64,000 bases of DNA from JAXMHQ01 sp046346665 (GTDB lineage: Bacteria; Verrucomicrobiota; Verrucomicrobiia; Limisphaerales; JAXMHQ01), in assembly GCA_046346665.1 (NCBI GenBank), contig JAXMHQ010000021.1, positions 1-64,000 of the forward strand. The letters are read 5' to 3'. The notes beneath the pieces are model-generated. The model was given only the letters and a program-made list of their open reading frames with translations, searched no databases and had not been told where the DNA came from. Position numbers and translations under genes: made by a program. Position 1 is the stretch's first letter. Each line of letters opens with the position of its first letter. This document shows, in pieces, positions 52,934 to 61,462 of this stretch.

Positions 52934-53674
52934 ATGAAACGCATGATTTGGCTGATGTTGACGATAGGGATGGCGGTTTCCGGGCGCGGGGCGGAGGCTG
53001 AGTGGCTGACGGACGCCGGGGTGGCGCAGGCGCGGGCGCGGGAGCAGGGGAAGTATGTGTTATTGGATTTCACGGGGTCGGACTGGTGTGGGTGGTGCAT
53101 GAAGTTGAAGGCGGAGGTATTCAGCCAGCCGGAGTTTGTGGAATTTGCGCGGGAGAAACTGGTGTTGGTGGAGGTGGATTTTCCGAGGCGCAAGGCGATG
53201 AGCGCGGCCCAGCGGGCGGCGAACCAGCGGCTTGCGGACACCTACCGGATCGAGGGTTATCCGACGATTATTTTATTGGATCCGGAGGGCCGGCTGGCCG
53301 GGCAGGCGGGATACATGCCAGGTGGGCCGAAGAAGTTTGACGCGCGATTGGAACAGTTGATGAAGTCGACGCCGCCGCGGCCGTCGGCGGTCGAGGAACC
53401 GGCGGCTCCGTCGAAGCCACGGGTCCCGGCGGCGATGCCGTCGTACCCGGCGCCGACGACGAACTATTATGCGGCGCTGCAGTTGAAGGGATTGTCCGGG
53501 TCGAAAGCGCGCCGGCTGGCGTTGATCAACAACCAGACTTTTCTGGTGGGCGACACGCTGGACGTGCGGGTGCAGAACCGGGATGTGGTGGTTTGCTGCA
53601 AGGAAATCCGGGAGGATTCGGTATTGATCACGGCGGACGACAAGGAGATGGAGTTGAAGCTCGGGAAGCATTGA
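52934..53674 (+). CDS. Exported thioredoxin-fold protein with extra C-terminal domain
   Basis: A 246-residue protein from ATG 52934. Signal peptide (MKRMIWLMLTIGMAVSGRG), thioredoxin-like domain (about 25-140) with active site DWCGWCMKLK and cis-proline in GYPTIILLDPEG, then a proline-rich linker and a C-terminal beta domain (LINNQTFLVGDTLDVRVQNR). It probably acts as a periplasmic disulfide reductase or oxidase. A WCGWC site of this type also occurs in proteins that assist cytochrome c maturation, but this link is only suggestive. Confidence 0.85.
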   Translation: MKRMIWLMLTIGMAVSGRGAEAEWLTDAGVAQARAREQGKYVLLDFTGSDWCGWCMKLKAEVFSQPEFVEFAREKLVLVEVDFPRRKAMSAAQRAANQRLADTYRIEGYPTIILLDPEGRLAGQAGYMPGGPKKFDARLEQLMKSTPPRPSAVEEPAAPSKPRVPAAMPSYPAPTTNYYAALQLKGLSGSKARRLALINNQTFLVGDTLDVRVQNRDVVVCCKEIREDSVLITADDKEMELKLGKH

Positions 53675-53897
53675 TGGGTCAAATCCCAACAAACCGGTTC
53701 AGCGGACGGGTTTTCAGCCGATAAAGCTGATGGTCCGGGTGTGGGATTGCTTAAGCGGTAGGGAAGACCCGTCGGCCAACCCTCCGTGCGTTCCATGCCC
53801 GGATCATTCTTTCCCGGTTCGACTTTTCGCCGCGCCATTTTCCGGATATTTGACCTGGCTCAAGGATGCCGGTCTGCGGCTGCGCTAACTTCTTTCC

Positions 53898-54287
53898 ATG
53901 ATTCAACCGGCTTCGACTGTCACCGACCGGGAGATTTCCGTGGCGCGGGAATCCGCCCGGCTGGTTCGGGAGTGGCGGACGCTGTCCGTCATGGTGCGCA
54001 TTTACTGTCGGGACTGTCATGGCACGGCGGCCGGGTTGTGTGTGGAGTGCGGGCAATTTCTTTCCTATGCGCGGGTGCGGCTGGACCGGTGCCGGTTTGG
54101 GTCGGAGAAGCCGACGTGTGCGAGGTGTCCGGTGCATTGTTATCAGCGTGAGCGCCGGGAGCAGGTGAAGGTGATCATGCGTCATGCGGGGCCGAGGATG
54201 TTGTGGGAGCACCCGGTGCTGGCTTTGCGGCACTGGCTGGATGGGGTATGGCGCGGCGGTGCGGGCGGTGCAAGTCCCCGATTGTAA
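53898..54287 (+). CDS. Nitrous oxide-stimulated promoter family protein
   Basis: A 129-residue protein with the cysteine-rich pattern of this Pfam family: MVRIYCRDCHG, LCVECGQFLSYARVRLDRCR, FGSEKPTCARCPVHCYQRE, REQVKVIMRHAGPRMLWEHP. The cysteines probably bind a metal. The family name is historical and its function is unknown. ATG 53898 follows a 223-base gap in which no other feature was recognised. Confidence 0.85.
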   Translation: MIQPASTVTDREISVARESARLVREWRTLSVMVRIYCRDCHGTAAGLCVECGQFLSYARVRLDRCRFGSEKPTCARCPVHCYQRERREQVKVIMRHAGPRMLWEHPVLALRHWLDGVWRGGAGGASPRL

Positions 54288-54315
54288 ACGGGCATCCGCT
54301 CGTTTAGGGTTGGGC

Positions 54316-54873
54316 ATGAATGCGACATCTCGAAATCTTCTTTTCACGTTCCTGGCGGCGGCTGGACTGATGACGGCGCGGGCCGGGGAATTTCCGGACA
54401 ACTGGACCTGGGACGACACGCCGGCGGACCGGGCGCTGCATGCGTCGCTGGAAGGCAAGCCGATGCCGGCGCTGGCGGGGTTGACGGGCTGGGTCAACGG
54501 GGAAGTGAAGCCTGCGGATTTGAAGGGGAAGGTGGTGGTGGTTGATTTTTATGCGACCTGGTGCGGGCCGTGCATGGCGGCGATTCCGCACAACAACGAG
54601 ATGCTGAAGAAGTTCAAGGAAAAGGGGCTGGTGATCGTGGGTGTTTGCACGTCGAGCCGGGGCCAGGACAAGATGGCGACTGTGGTGTCGCAGCGCGGCA
54701 TCACGTATCCCACCGCGATGGATCCCAAGCTCACGGCGGAGCGCGCCTGGCGGGTGAATTATTATCCGACTTACGCGATTGTGGATCGGAAGGGCAATTT
54801 GCGTGCGCTGGGGGTGCAGCCGGAGTATGTGGACCGGATTGTGACCAAGCTTTTGGCGGAGCCGGCTTCGTGA
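54316..54873 (+). CDS. TlpA-like periplasmic thioredoxin
   Basis: A 185-residue exported protein with signal peptide (LLFTFLAAAGLMTARAG). The thioredoxin fold has the active site YATWCGPCMAAIPHNNEM and cis-Pro in NYYPTYAIVDRKGNL. It belongs to the TlpA/ResA/AhpC-TSA group, which reduces disulfides in the periplasm, often for cytochrome c maturation (family knowledge). The frame extends upstream to 54184, but ATG 54316 gives the signal peptide. Confidence 0.88.
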   Translation: MNATSRNLLFTFLAAAGLMTARAGEFPDNWTWDDTPADRALHASLEGKPMPALAGLTGWVNGEVKPADLKGKVVVVDFYATWCGPCMAAIPHNNEMLKKFKEKGLVIVGVCTSSRGQDKMATVVSQRGITYPTAMDPKLTAERAWRVNYYPTYAIVDRKGNLRALGVQPEYVDRIVTKLLAEPAS

Positions 54874-54925
54874 GGCGGGGCAGGCGGCAGTTGCGCGCGG
54901 GGACGGTGCGCTTTAGACTGGGCGC

Positions 54926-55543
54926 GTGATTGGACTGATTGATTACGGTTCGGGCAACCTGCGCAGCGTTCACAAGGCGCTGCTGAAGGTGGGCGCGGAG
55001 GTGCGGGTGGCGCGCACACCGGCGGAGATCGGGGACGTGCGGGCGGTGGTGCTGCCGGGCGTCGGGGCGTTTGACGATTGCATTCATGCGTTGCAGCGGC
55101 AGGAATTGCTGGAGGCGACGCGTGAATTCATCCGGTCGGGCCGGCCGTTCCTGGGCATCTGCGTGGGTTACCAGGCGTTGTTTGAGAAGAGCGAGGAATT
55201 CAACAGTTGCGCCGCGGGACTGGGTATGTTCGCGGGCAAGGTGATCCGGTTCAGCGGGAAGGACGGATTGAAAGTTCCGCAGATCGGGTGGAACCAGATT
55301 GAATTTTCCGCCCCGAACTGTCCCCTCTACCGCGGAATTCCGGATCGCAGCTACGTTTATTTCGTGCATAGTTTTTATCCGCAGCCGACGGATCCCTCGG
55401 TTGTGGCGACGCGGACCGAGTATGGGGAGACATTTGCGTCGTCGGTGTGGCGGGACAATTTGTTTGCGACGCAATTTCATCCTGAGAAGAGCCAGCAGGT
55501 CGGGTTGAAGTTGCTGAAGAATTTTGTGGAGATTGCGGGATAG
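54926..55543 (+). CDS. hisH: Imidazole glycerol phosphate synthase, glutaminase subunit
   Basis: Class I glutamine amidotransferase that supplies ammonia to HisF in histidine biosynthesis. It has 205 residues from GTG 54926. N-terminal IGLIDYGSGNLRSVHKAL, nucleophile Cys in FLGICVGYQALF (a GICVGYQ variant of the usual GICLGMQ), and His/Glu in QFHPEKSQQ. No other his genes are in the window. It is followed by a hairpin repeat that carries the insertion sequence. Confidence 0.95.
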   Translation: MIGLIDYGSGNLRSVHKALLKVGAEVRVARTPAEIGDVRAVVLPGVGAFDDCIHALQRQELLEATREFIRSGRPFLGICVGYQALFEKSEEFNSCAAGLGMFAGKVIRFSGKDGLKVPQIGWNQIEFSAPNCPLYRGIPDRSYVYFVHSFYPQPTDPSVVATRTEYGETFASSVWRDNLFATQFHPEKSQQVGLKLLKNFVEIAG

Positions 55544-55558
55544 GTTGGAGGGGAGGGG

Positions 55559-55586
55559 ATCCGCAATCTGACGATTGCGGCTACGA
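55559..55586. repeat. Dispersed hairpin repeat split by the insertion sequence
   Basis: ATCCGCAATCTGACGATTGC with its GGCTACGA tail is cut by the IS at 55586/55587. The last ten bases (GCGGCTACGA) are repeated at 56806-56815 after the IS as the target duplication. Confidence 0.9.
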
Positions 55587-56805
55587 CAGGGCTCACGCAT
55601 TAAAAGATTTTTGAAGGAGGGACGATTTTTGTCTGTACTTTGTAAATACAATGCGTACATGAGGCGGGATGCAAAAGCATCCAAAGTTGAGTTTGATCAC
55701 GATTCTGAAAGAAGTGCCGGACCCGCGAATGGATCGGCGCAAACTGCACGCGTTACCTGACGTGCTGAGTATTGCCATCTGCGCGCTGCTGTGTGGGGCC
55801 GATAGTTTTGAGGACATGGAGGTTTTTGGGGAAGCAAAGTCGGAGTGGTTCGAGAGCTTTCTGGAGCTGCGCCACGGCATTCCCAGTCACGATACGTTCA
55901 ACCGGGTGTTTGCGGCGATGGATCCGGAGAAGTTTCTGGAGTGCTTCATGCGCTGGACGCAGAGTCTGCGAGCGGCCGTGGCGCAGGAGATCGTAGCGCT
56001 GGATGGCAAAGCACTGAGGCGGGCGATCAACAAGGGGGATTGCCCCAAAGTGGTGATCAGTGCTTGGGCGGCAGACAACGGTCTGGCGTTGGGTCAACTC
56101 AAGGTCGATGACAAGAGCAACGAGATTCGGGCGGTGCCCAAGCTGTTGCGAGCCTTGGAACTGAGCGGATGCATTGTGACGCTGGATGCGATGGGCTGCC
56201 AAAAAGAGATAGCCAAGGAAATCAAAGAAGCCGATGCCGATTACGTTTTGGCGCTCAAAGGCAACCAGGGGCAGACGCACCAAGAGGTCAAAAGCTATTT
56301 GGATGACGCTATCAGCCGCCAGGCCAAGGAACTGGCTTACGCGGAAGTCGTGGACAAAGGGCACGGGCGCCTGGAGGTGCGGCGTTATTGGCAAAGCGGC
56401 CGGCTTGATTGGTTTGAGGATCGAGAGGCTTGGGAGGGTTTACAGAGCGTGGGTGTGGTCGAAGCAGTGCGCGAGATTGGGGGGCAGCGTACGGTGGAGC
56501 GGCGCTATTATCTGAGCAGCTTGAGTCTGGACGTGAATCGGTTCGCCCGTGCCATCCGCAGCCATTGGAGCATCGAGAACCAGTTGCACTGGGTTTTGGA
56601 CGTCAATTTTAACGAAGACCAAAGCCGGGCGCGCAGCGGCTACGCGTCCGAGAACCTAGCGACATTGCGCCGTTGGGCGCTGAATCTCATCAAAACCGAT
56701 ACGCAGAAGAAAAAGCGCAGTTTGAAGGGCCGAATGAAGGCCGCTGGCTGGGACAACCGATATTTGCTCCATCTCCTGGGCTTAGATTTTAATGCGTGAG
56801 CCCTG
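55587..56805. mobile_element. Intact ISAs1-family insertion sequence, 1219 bp
   Basis: Perfect terminal inverted repeats CAGGGCTCACGCATTAAAA at 55587-55605 and its complement at 56787-56805, and a perfect 10-bp target duplication GCGGCTACGA (55577-55586 and 56806-56815). It encodes one full-length transposase. No decay is seen, so the insertion is likely recent. Confidence 0.95.
55669..56799 (+). CDS. ISAs1-family transposase
   Basis: A 376-residue DDE transposase. The first Asp is in EIVALDGKALRRA, the second in GCIVTLDAMGCQKEIA, and the Glu is in the HWSIENQLHWVLDVNFNEDQ block, which is diagnostic of the ISAs1 family. The N-terminal part has DPRMDRRKLHALPDVLSIAI. The ending LGLDFNA overlaps the right inverted repeat. 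ATG 55669 is preceded by GAGGCGGG. Confidence 0.95.
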   Translation: MQKHPKLSLITILKEVPDPRMDRRKLHALPDVLSIAICALLCGADSFEDMEVFGEAKSEWFESFLELRHGIPSHDTFNRVFAAMDPEKFLECFMRWTQSLRAAVAQEIVALDGKALRRAINKGDCPKVVISAWAADNGLALGQLKVDDKSNEIRAVPKLLRALELSGCIVTLDAMGCQKEIAKEIKEADADYVLALKGNQGQTHQEVKSYLDDAISRQAKELAYAEVVDKGHGRLEVRRYWQSGRLDWFEDREAWEGLQSVGVVEAVREIGGQRTVERRYYLSSLSLDVNRFARAIRSHWSIENQLHWVLDVNFNEDQSRARSGYASENLATLRRWALNLIKTDTQKKKRSLKGRMKAAGWDNRYLLHLLGLDFNA

Positions 56806-56859
56806 GCGGCTACGAGAGGGGGGCTGGACTTTTGGGCGGGCACTTGGTAACGGCAAGGG

Positions 56860-57513
56860 ATGCGGGTTTTATTGATTGGCATTTTTCTCCTGGGCTTCGC
56901 GACGCATGGCGCCGCGCAGAATGTGGTTCTCGATTCCCCGGATTCTCCGTCGGGTTACATCGCCCGACTCCTGATCAACGAGGTGCCGTTTCCGGGCGAC
57001 CCTTTGTATCGATGCGAGGAGGACACGAAATCGGGCATGCTGGAGATTGCGTGGGTTTTGCAGAACCGGGTGAACCGGATTCCGCCGGGCTACACGCGGT
57101 GGCAGATTGCGAACACGACGGCGACGACGCTGGTGGGTGTGCTGACGGCGCCGGGGCAGGTGCAGGATTTTTACCGGAACGACGACGGCAGCCTGGCGAT
57201 GGCGCCGCGGGTGGAGGCGCGGATTCAATACCTGCTGCAAATTGCGAATGACGGCAGTCCGGGCCGGTTTGCGCGGCTGCTGAATCGGGCCCAATCGATC
57301 GCGCGGGATTTTGTGGCTTCGGCACCGCCGGCGCCGGATATTTACGCATCGCTGACGCAGGTGGGGGATTTGTGGGTGACGGGTTTTGGGTATGCGTGGA
57401 TGACGGCGGATTTGCCGTGTGATCCGGGCGGAGCGTTTGTGGGGGTGCCGCGGCGGGACAGCGGGTTGCTGGGGGCGAACCGGTTTTACACATTGCGGAG
57501 GGTGGGGGAATGA
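56860..57513 (+). CDS. Exported protein, possibly cell-wall-hydrolase-like
   Basis: A 217-residue protein with signal peptide (MRVLLIGIFLLGFATHGAAQ). The block EEDTKSGMLEIAWVLQNRVN recalls the E...A..VLNR pattern of SleB-type cell wall hydrolases, but the match is short and I would not rely on it. The rest (DGSLAMAPRVEARIQYLLQI; VTGFGYAWMTADLPCDPGG) is unrecognised. It overlaps the next gene by four bases, so the two are coupled. Confidence 0.65.
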   Translation: MRVLLIGIFLLGFATHGAAQNVVLDSPDSPSGYIARLLINEVPFPGDPLYRCEEDTKSGMLEIAWVLQNRVNRIPPGYTRWQIANTTATTLVGVLTAPGQVQDFYRNDDGSLAMAPRVEARIQYLLQIANDGSPGRFARLLNRAQSIARDFVASAPPAPDIYASLTQVGDLWVTGFGYAWMTADLPCDPGGAFVGVPRRDSGLLGANRFYTLRRVGE

Positions 57514-58342
57514 AGAGTGCCCGATTTTATGTTCTGATGATCCTGGTCCTGGCGGGGTGTGCGGCGCCGCGGGTGTTTGTGCCTCCGCCGGCGCGGGTGA
57601 CGGCGCCGCCGGAATTGTTGCGAAGCGATTACCTGTGCGAGGTGCTGCGGTATTTGAACCAGTGGGAACTCGATGAGGTGAATCGCCTGCCGGCGCCGGG
57701 CAGCGGCGAGGTGGAGATCTGGGTGCGGCCGGTTCCGGTGAAGACGGATGAAGGCGACCGGAGTTCGTTTGCGGAGATGTGGTTTCCGGGGCCGCGGTTG
57801 CTGTTGCATTTGAAGCGATCCGACGCGGACCTGCCGGAGCGGCATTCGCGGCGGCGGGATGCGTGTTACAAGATCCGGGCGGTGGAACGGGGGGCGATCC
57901 TCCGGTGCGGAGCCTGGACTGGGACGTGGTGCGGTTGCCGTCGAGGGAGACTGCGGTGCGGCTGGAGCAGATGGGGCCGTTACGGTGGACTGGGAACACC
58001 GCGGTGGAGGAGCGGTTGCGCGCCCTGCTGTCGGATTATTTGAAGATGGATCCGGCCAACGCTACGGGCCGCCGCCCGGTGCGATTTGACGCCGCGCCGC
58101 CGTCGCCGGTGTCGAGCCGGCTATGGGTTTACTGGGACAATCGAAAGACGGCGCTATGCGTGCCGGTGGACGGCGACCTGGAGGATTCGCGGTCGTGGGA
58201 TCATCTGCATTTCCAGGTGCGTTTGGTTCCGCTGGGCGGATGGGCGGGGGCGGGAACGGCCCGGCCATCGCGGGACTGGTCGGCGCGGCTGCTTTACAAT
58301 TGTTTGTTGCTGGGCCGGCCGATTTATTTGGAGCGGCCGTGA
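57510..58342 (+). pseudogene. Predicted lipoprotein gene with a frameshift at a G6 run
   Basis: It begins with a lipoprotein signal (MKSARFYVLMILVLAGCAAP) and reads well to ACYKIRAVERG near 57888. At GGGGGG (57889-57894) the first frame turns into Cys/Arg/Gly-rich shadow sequence, while another frame continues with VRSLDWDVVRLPSRETAVRL and ends SARLLYNCLLLGRPIYLERP at 58342. One missing or extra G restores about 277 residues. This could be a sequence error, a mutation or a phase-variable run. Function unknown. Confidence 0.7.
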
Positions 58343-58345
58343 GTT

Positions 58346-59848
58346 TTATCGAAGTTCGATTCCGTCCAGCGTGGGGGTTGTTTCGCAGGTCCAGTGTTCC
58401 GCGTCGTGGATTCGGAGGATGATATTTCCGACGTCGTGGGTGACGAGCGTATCGCGGAGGCGGCCGTTGGCGGTTTTGAGGTAGCTTTCGACTTCCGGTT
58501 TGTAGATGGACGTGAAGGCGCCGCGCGCGTAGACCGCGCGTTCGGCCGAAACCAGGACCAACACGGGATCCATGACGCGAAAATAATCGGCGTCGAGCGA
58601 ACCGTGGAAATGATGATTGGCGTGGTAGACATGGGCACGGAGGAGTTCGGGTGAAAACTCGCGGAGTTCCCGGACCTGGTTGACGGCGTAGGTATCGGCG
58701 CCGTGGCTGTAGACGAATCCGTGATATTCGAATCGCAACGCCAGAGAACGCGTGTTTTCGTCCGTGCCGTTGTCAAATGCGTTCAACACCTTCACCTGCG
58801 TTCCGCCCGCGTCGAATTCGTCGCCGGCTTTGAAGCTTCGATACTCCAATTCTTTCCCAACCCGCACCAGTTTTTTCACCGCCGGCAGGCCGCCCGCGTG
58901 ATCGTCGTGGTAATGGGTCACGATGAGGTAATCGAGGGCGTCGATGTGGTGGGCGCGGAGGAAGGGGAGCAGGACGCGGTCGGCTTCCTCGGGTTTCGCG
59001 GTATCGAGCAGCAGGGTTTTGCCGTCGGGCAACCGCATGAACGTGGCGCCGCCGTGGTTGACGTCGAGCGTCACGATTGTCCAGGGCGCTTTCTCCGGTT
59101 TTCGTCGAAGCTCGAGTTCGAGGGGCGCGCGGATGCCGTTGTCGAATTCGAATTCGATCCGGTGCGTGCCGGTTTTGGTGTGTTGGAAGCTTGAGGCGGG
59201 AAGGTGGACGAATTCGGAGTCGTCCATGTAAGTGCAGGGTTCGCGGGTGAAGGGGATTTCGCGATGTTCGTCGGCGACGCGGAGCAGGCGGTGTCCGCCG
59301 AGGTCGACCTTGATGCGGGTTTCGGCGGGGTTATTGGCGTAGCGGATGGTGCTGCGCGGGGTGAGCACGGGGAGTTCCGCGAGCGGGCGTGGCTGTGCGG
59401 CGCCGGTGATGTCGAGGCGGAGGTAATCGATCGACAATCCCGCCCAGTCTTTGCGGAGCGTCACGGAATTCGATCCGGCGGCCAGGGTGCGGATGACCTG
59501 GACTTCGGCCCAATTGGTACCGGTGGCGGGAAAGCCGAGGCCGAGTTCGCGGCCGTTGACGGAAAGAGCGGCGACCTTGTCGCTGTTGCCGGCGCTGTAT
59601 CGGAGCCAGAGGGCGTAACGTCCGGCGGCGGGCACGGGCAGGGTCCACTGGATGGATCCCGAATCCTCCAATCGCACGGCGGCGGCGCCGCTCGCGGAGT
59701 TGTTGGTTTCGAGTTGGGCGTTGTCGGCGAGGATTTGATTTTCGGCTTCGAAGCGCAGCGCGGCGGGTTGGGATCGGGCGATGGAGCCGGCGACGAGGAG
59801 GCAGCCGGCGGCCAGCGCGAGGCGCGCCCGGCGGGAGTACTTGTGCAT
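58346..59848 (-). CDS. Exported metallo-beta-lactamase-fold protein with N-terminal carbohydrate-binding-like domain
   Basis: A 500-residue protein. Signal peptide (ALAAGCLLVAGSIARS), a jelly-roll domain of CBM6/35 type (about 28-150: RFEAENQILADNAQLE, GRYALWLRYSAGNSDKVAAL), a linker region, then a metallo-beta-lactamase fold (about 255-490) with the zinc motif VTHYHDDHAGGLPAV and later histidines (SHGAD, YHANHHFHG). The catalytic domain resembles the ComEC/Rec2 soluble part. It probably acts on an extracellular polymer or nucleic acid; no firm substrate. Confidence 0.85.
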   Translation of the reverse strand: MHKYSRRARLALAAGCLLVAGSIARSQPAALRFEAENQILADNAQLETNNSASGAAAVRLEDSGSIQWTLPVPAAGRYALWLRYSAGNSDKVAALSVNGRELGLGFPATGTNWAEVQVIRTLAAGSNSVTLRKDWAGLSIDYLRLDITGAAQPRPLAELPVLTPRSTIRYANNPAETRIKVDLGGHRLLRVADEHREIPFTREPCTYMDDSEFVHLPASSFQHTKTGTHRIEFEFDNGIRAPLELELRRKPEKAPWTIVTLDVNHGGATFMRLPDGKTLLLDTAKPEEADRVLLPFLRAHHIDALDYLIVTHYHDDHAGGLPAVKKLVRVGKELEYRSFKAGDEFDAGGTQVKVLNAFDNGTDENTRSLALRFEYHGFVYSHGADTYAVNQVRELREFSPELLRAHVYHANHHFHGSLDADYFRVMDPVLVLVSAERAVYARGAFTSIYKPEVESYLKTANGRLRDTLVTHDVGNIILRIHDAEHWTCETTPTLDGIELR

Positions 59849-59964
59849 TCCGGGAGGTTATTGGAAGGCGGCGGCCAGGTCCAGCGCCGGCTAAAGCACT
59901 TCCAGAAAAACTGCAGCCGCAAGAGAACACAAAGATCGCATAGCATCAGTTATTCTGTGTGCTC
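59849..59964. other. Short gap before the inverted-repeat element
   Basis: Contains AGAACACAAAGATCGCATAG-like words (59923-59944) that recur mirrored near 60240. No gene or clear promoter was recognised. Confidence 0.3.
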
Positions 59965-60239
59965 TAGAACCCATCTCATAAATAGGCAAGGGGTGCGCTG
60001 GAGGCTATTGGGCGTCTGGCAAGGCGCGACGAAGGAGCATAGCCTTCACGGCTCTGTGACTGAGGAGCAACGCCGCCAGACGCCCAATAGCCTCCAGCCC
60101 GCAGGGTTGCCGATCTTTTGACCTGCTGCTGCGTTGCTCGTCAGTCGAAGATCCATTCGGATATTCTCCTTCCTCGCGCCTTGCATCACGTCAAAACCTC
60201 TGGCAACGCACCCCTTGCCTATTTATGAGATGGGTTCTA
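59965..60239. mobile_element. MITE-like element with nested inverted repeats, 275 bp including TA borders
   Basis: Perfect 31-base terminal inverted repeats (59967-59997 and 60207-60237; GAACCCATCTCATAAATAGG at the outside) are flanked by TA on both sides (59965-59966, 60238-60239), as with IS630/Tc1-type target duplication. Inside, 59997-60020 pairs with 60075-60098 (24 bases, GCTGGAGGCTATTGGGCG), and AAGGCGCGACGAAGGAG (about 60022-60038) pairs imperfectly with CTCCTTCCTCGCGCCTT further right. It has no coding capacity, so it would need a transposase from elsewhere. Confidence 0.85.
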
Positions 60240-60335
60240 TGCGTTCCATTGCGGCTATGGTTTTGTTTAAACTGTTTTAAAGGCGCCGACCGGCGGTCGG
60301 CGATACGGCAGGCCGGGCGGCCTGCGTTACGAAAA

Positions 60336-60947
60336 TCAGTCGAGGACGCGCCAGAGGTACCAGGCGGCGGCGGAGCGGTGGGGGCGCCAGCGTTCGGAGT
60401 AGCGCAGGAGTTCCTTCGGCTCCGGCAAGCGTCGTTTGCGATAGAGCAGGGCGAATCCTTTGCGGACACCGTAATCCGTGCATGGCATCACGTCGGGGCG
60501 GCCGAGCGTGAAAATCAGGAGCATTTCCACCGTCCAGGGTCCGACGCCGCGGATGGCGGTGAGGCGCTCGACGATTTCGGTGTCGGACAATTTGGCGGCC
60601 GCCCGGGAATCAGGCACGAGACCCTCGATAGTTTTTGCCGCGATATCTTTGATTGCGGCGATCTTTGAGCGGGACAATCCGGCGGACCGGAGAACGTCGT
60701 CGGGTGTGGCGAGGATATCGGCGGGATCGGGGAATGTTTTGTTCGGGAAGAGGGCGAGCAGGCGGTTGAAGATGGTGCGTGCGGCGCGGCCGTTGAGTTG
60801 CTGGTAGACGACGGCCTGGACGAGGGCGCGGTAAGGGGATTGGCGGCGCGGTTTGAGTGCGCAGGGGCCGACGCGGTCGATGTGGCTGCCGAGGATTTCG
60901 TCGTGCCGCCGGAGGTGTTGCAGGGCGGTTTCGTGAAGGTTTTTCAT
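60336..60947 (-). CDS. DNA-3-methyladenine glycosylase II-like (HhH-GPD) protein
   Basis: Base-excision repair glycosylase of the AlkA group, 203 residues from ATG 60947. ALVQAVVYQQLNGRAARTIF opens the HhH-GPD fold, and LTAIRGVGPWTVEMLLIFTL is the helix-hairpin-helix, followed by GRPDVMPCTDYGVRKGF with the catalytic Asp. It lacks the AlkA N-terminal domain, as in the short Mag1-like forms. Its start overlaps the upstream gene stop by four bases. Confidence 0.9.
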   Translation of the reverse strand: MKNLHETALQHLRRHDEILGSHIDRVGPCALKPRRQSPYRALVQAVVYQQLNGRAARTIFNRLLALFPNKTFPDPADILATPDDVLRSAGLSRSKIAAIKDIAAKTIEGLVPDSRAAAKLSDTEIVERLTAIRGVGPWTVEMLLIFTLGRPDVMPCTDYGVRKGFALLYRKRRLPEPKELLRYSERWRPHRSAAAWYLWRVLD

Positions 60948-61462
60948 GCGGCCGGAGCGAGGGTGACGGCGCCGAGGACTTTGAGGGCGGTGACTTCGCT
61001 GATCAGCCATTGGCCCTGGACCTTTCGCATTTTGATCAGGAGCGGTTGCGGTGCGGGGTCGCGGTCGGACGGCAGCGTCACGGCGGCGACGAGGTTCACG
61101 GTGGCGGACTGGCGGTCGGGCGCGAGGGTGACAGTGACGTCGAAAAACTGGATTTTGAGCGAGGCAAGGCGGCTGGCGGCAGTGGACATGTTGCGGAGAT
61201 CTTCTTTGCCGGAAAGCGTGCCGCCGTCGGCGCGCCAGGGGTTGAGGCTGAGAACGGCGTCCTGGGTGAAGTAATCGAGGATGGCGAGCGCGTGGTAGCC
61301 GCGGGTGATTTCGTTTTCGCCGGGCTGGATGGAGGCGATGGCGGCGAGTTTGGCCAGGCGGTTGCGGATGACGCGTTCCGGCGCCGGGTGGAGGGCGATC
61401 CAGGCCCAGGCGGCGCCGGCGATCACGGCAGTGGCGATCAGGAGTCGTGCGATTTTTTGCAT
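60944..61462 (-). CDS. Membrane-anchored or exported NTF2-like protein
   Basis: A 172-residue protein with an N-terminal hydrophobic segment (LLIATAVIAGAAWAWIALHP), then an NTF2-like fold: helix near ITRGYHALAILDYFTQDAVL and strands TVTLAPDRQSATVNLVAAV and KVQGQWLISEVTALKVLGAV. The role is unknown. It overlaps lepB (61438-61462) and the glycosylase gene, so these three form a tight operon. Confidence 0.7.
   Translation of the reverse strand: MQKIARLLIATAVIAGAAWAWIALHPAPERVIRNRLAKLAAIASIQPGENEITRGYHALAILDYFTQDAVLSLNPWRADGGTLSGKEDLRNMSTAASRLASLKIQFFDVTVTLAPDRQSATVNLVAAVTLPSDRDPAPQPLLIKMRKVQGQWLISEVTALKVLGAVTLAPAA

Noticed and set aside
53751..54497. 248-codon minus-strand frame
   Set aside because: It lies opposite the nitrous oxide-stimulated promoter family gene and the TlpA-like gene, both of which have recognisable motifs.
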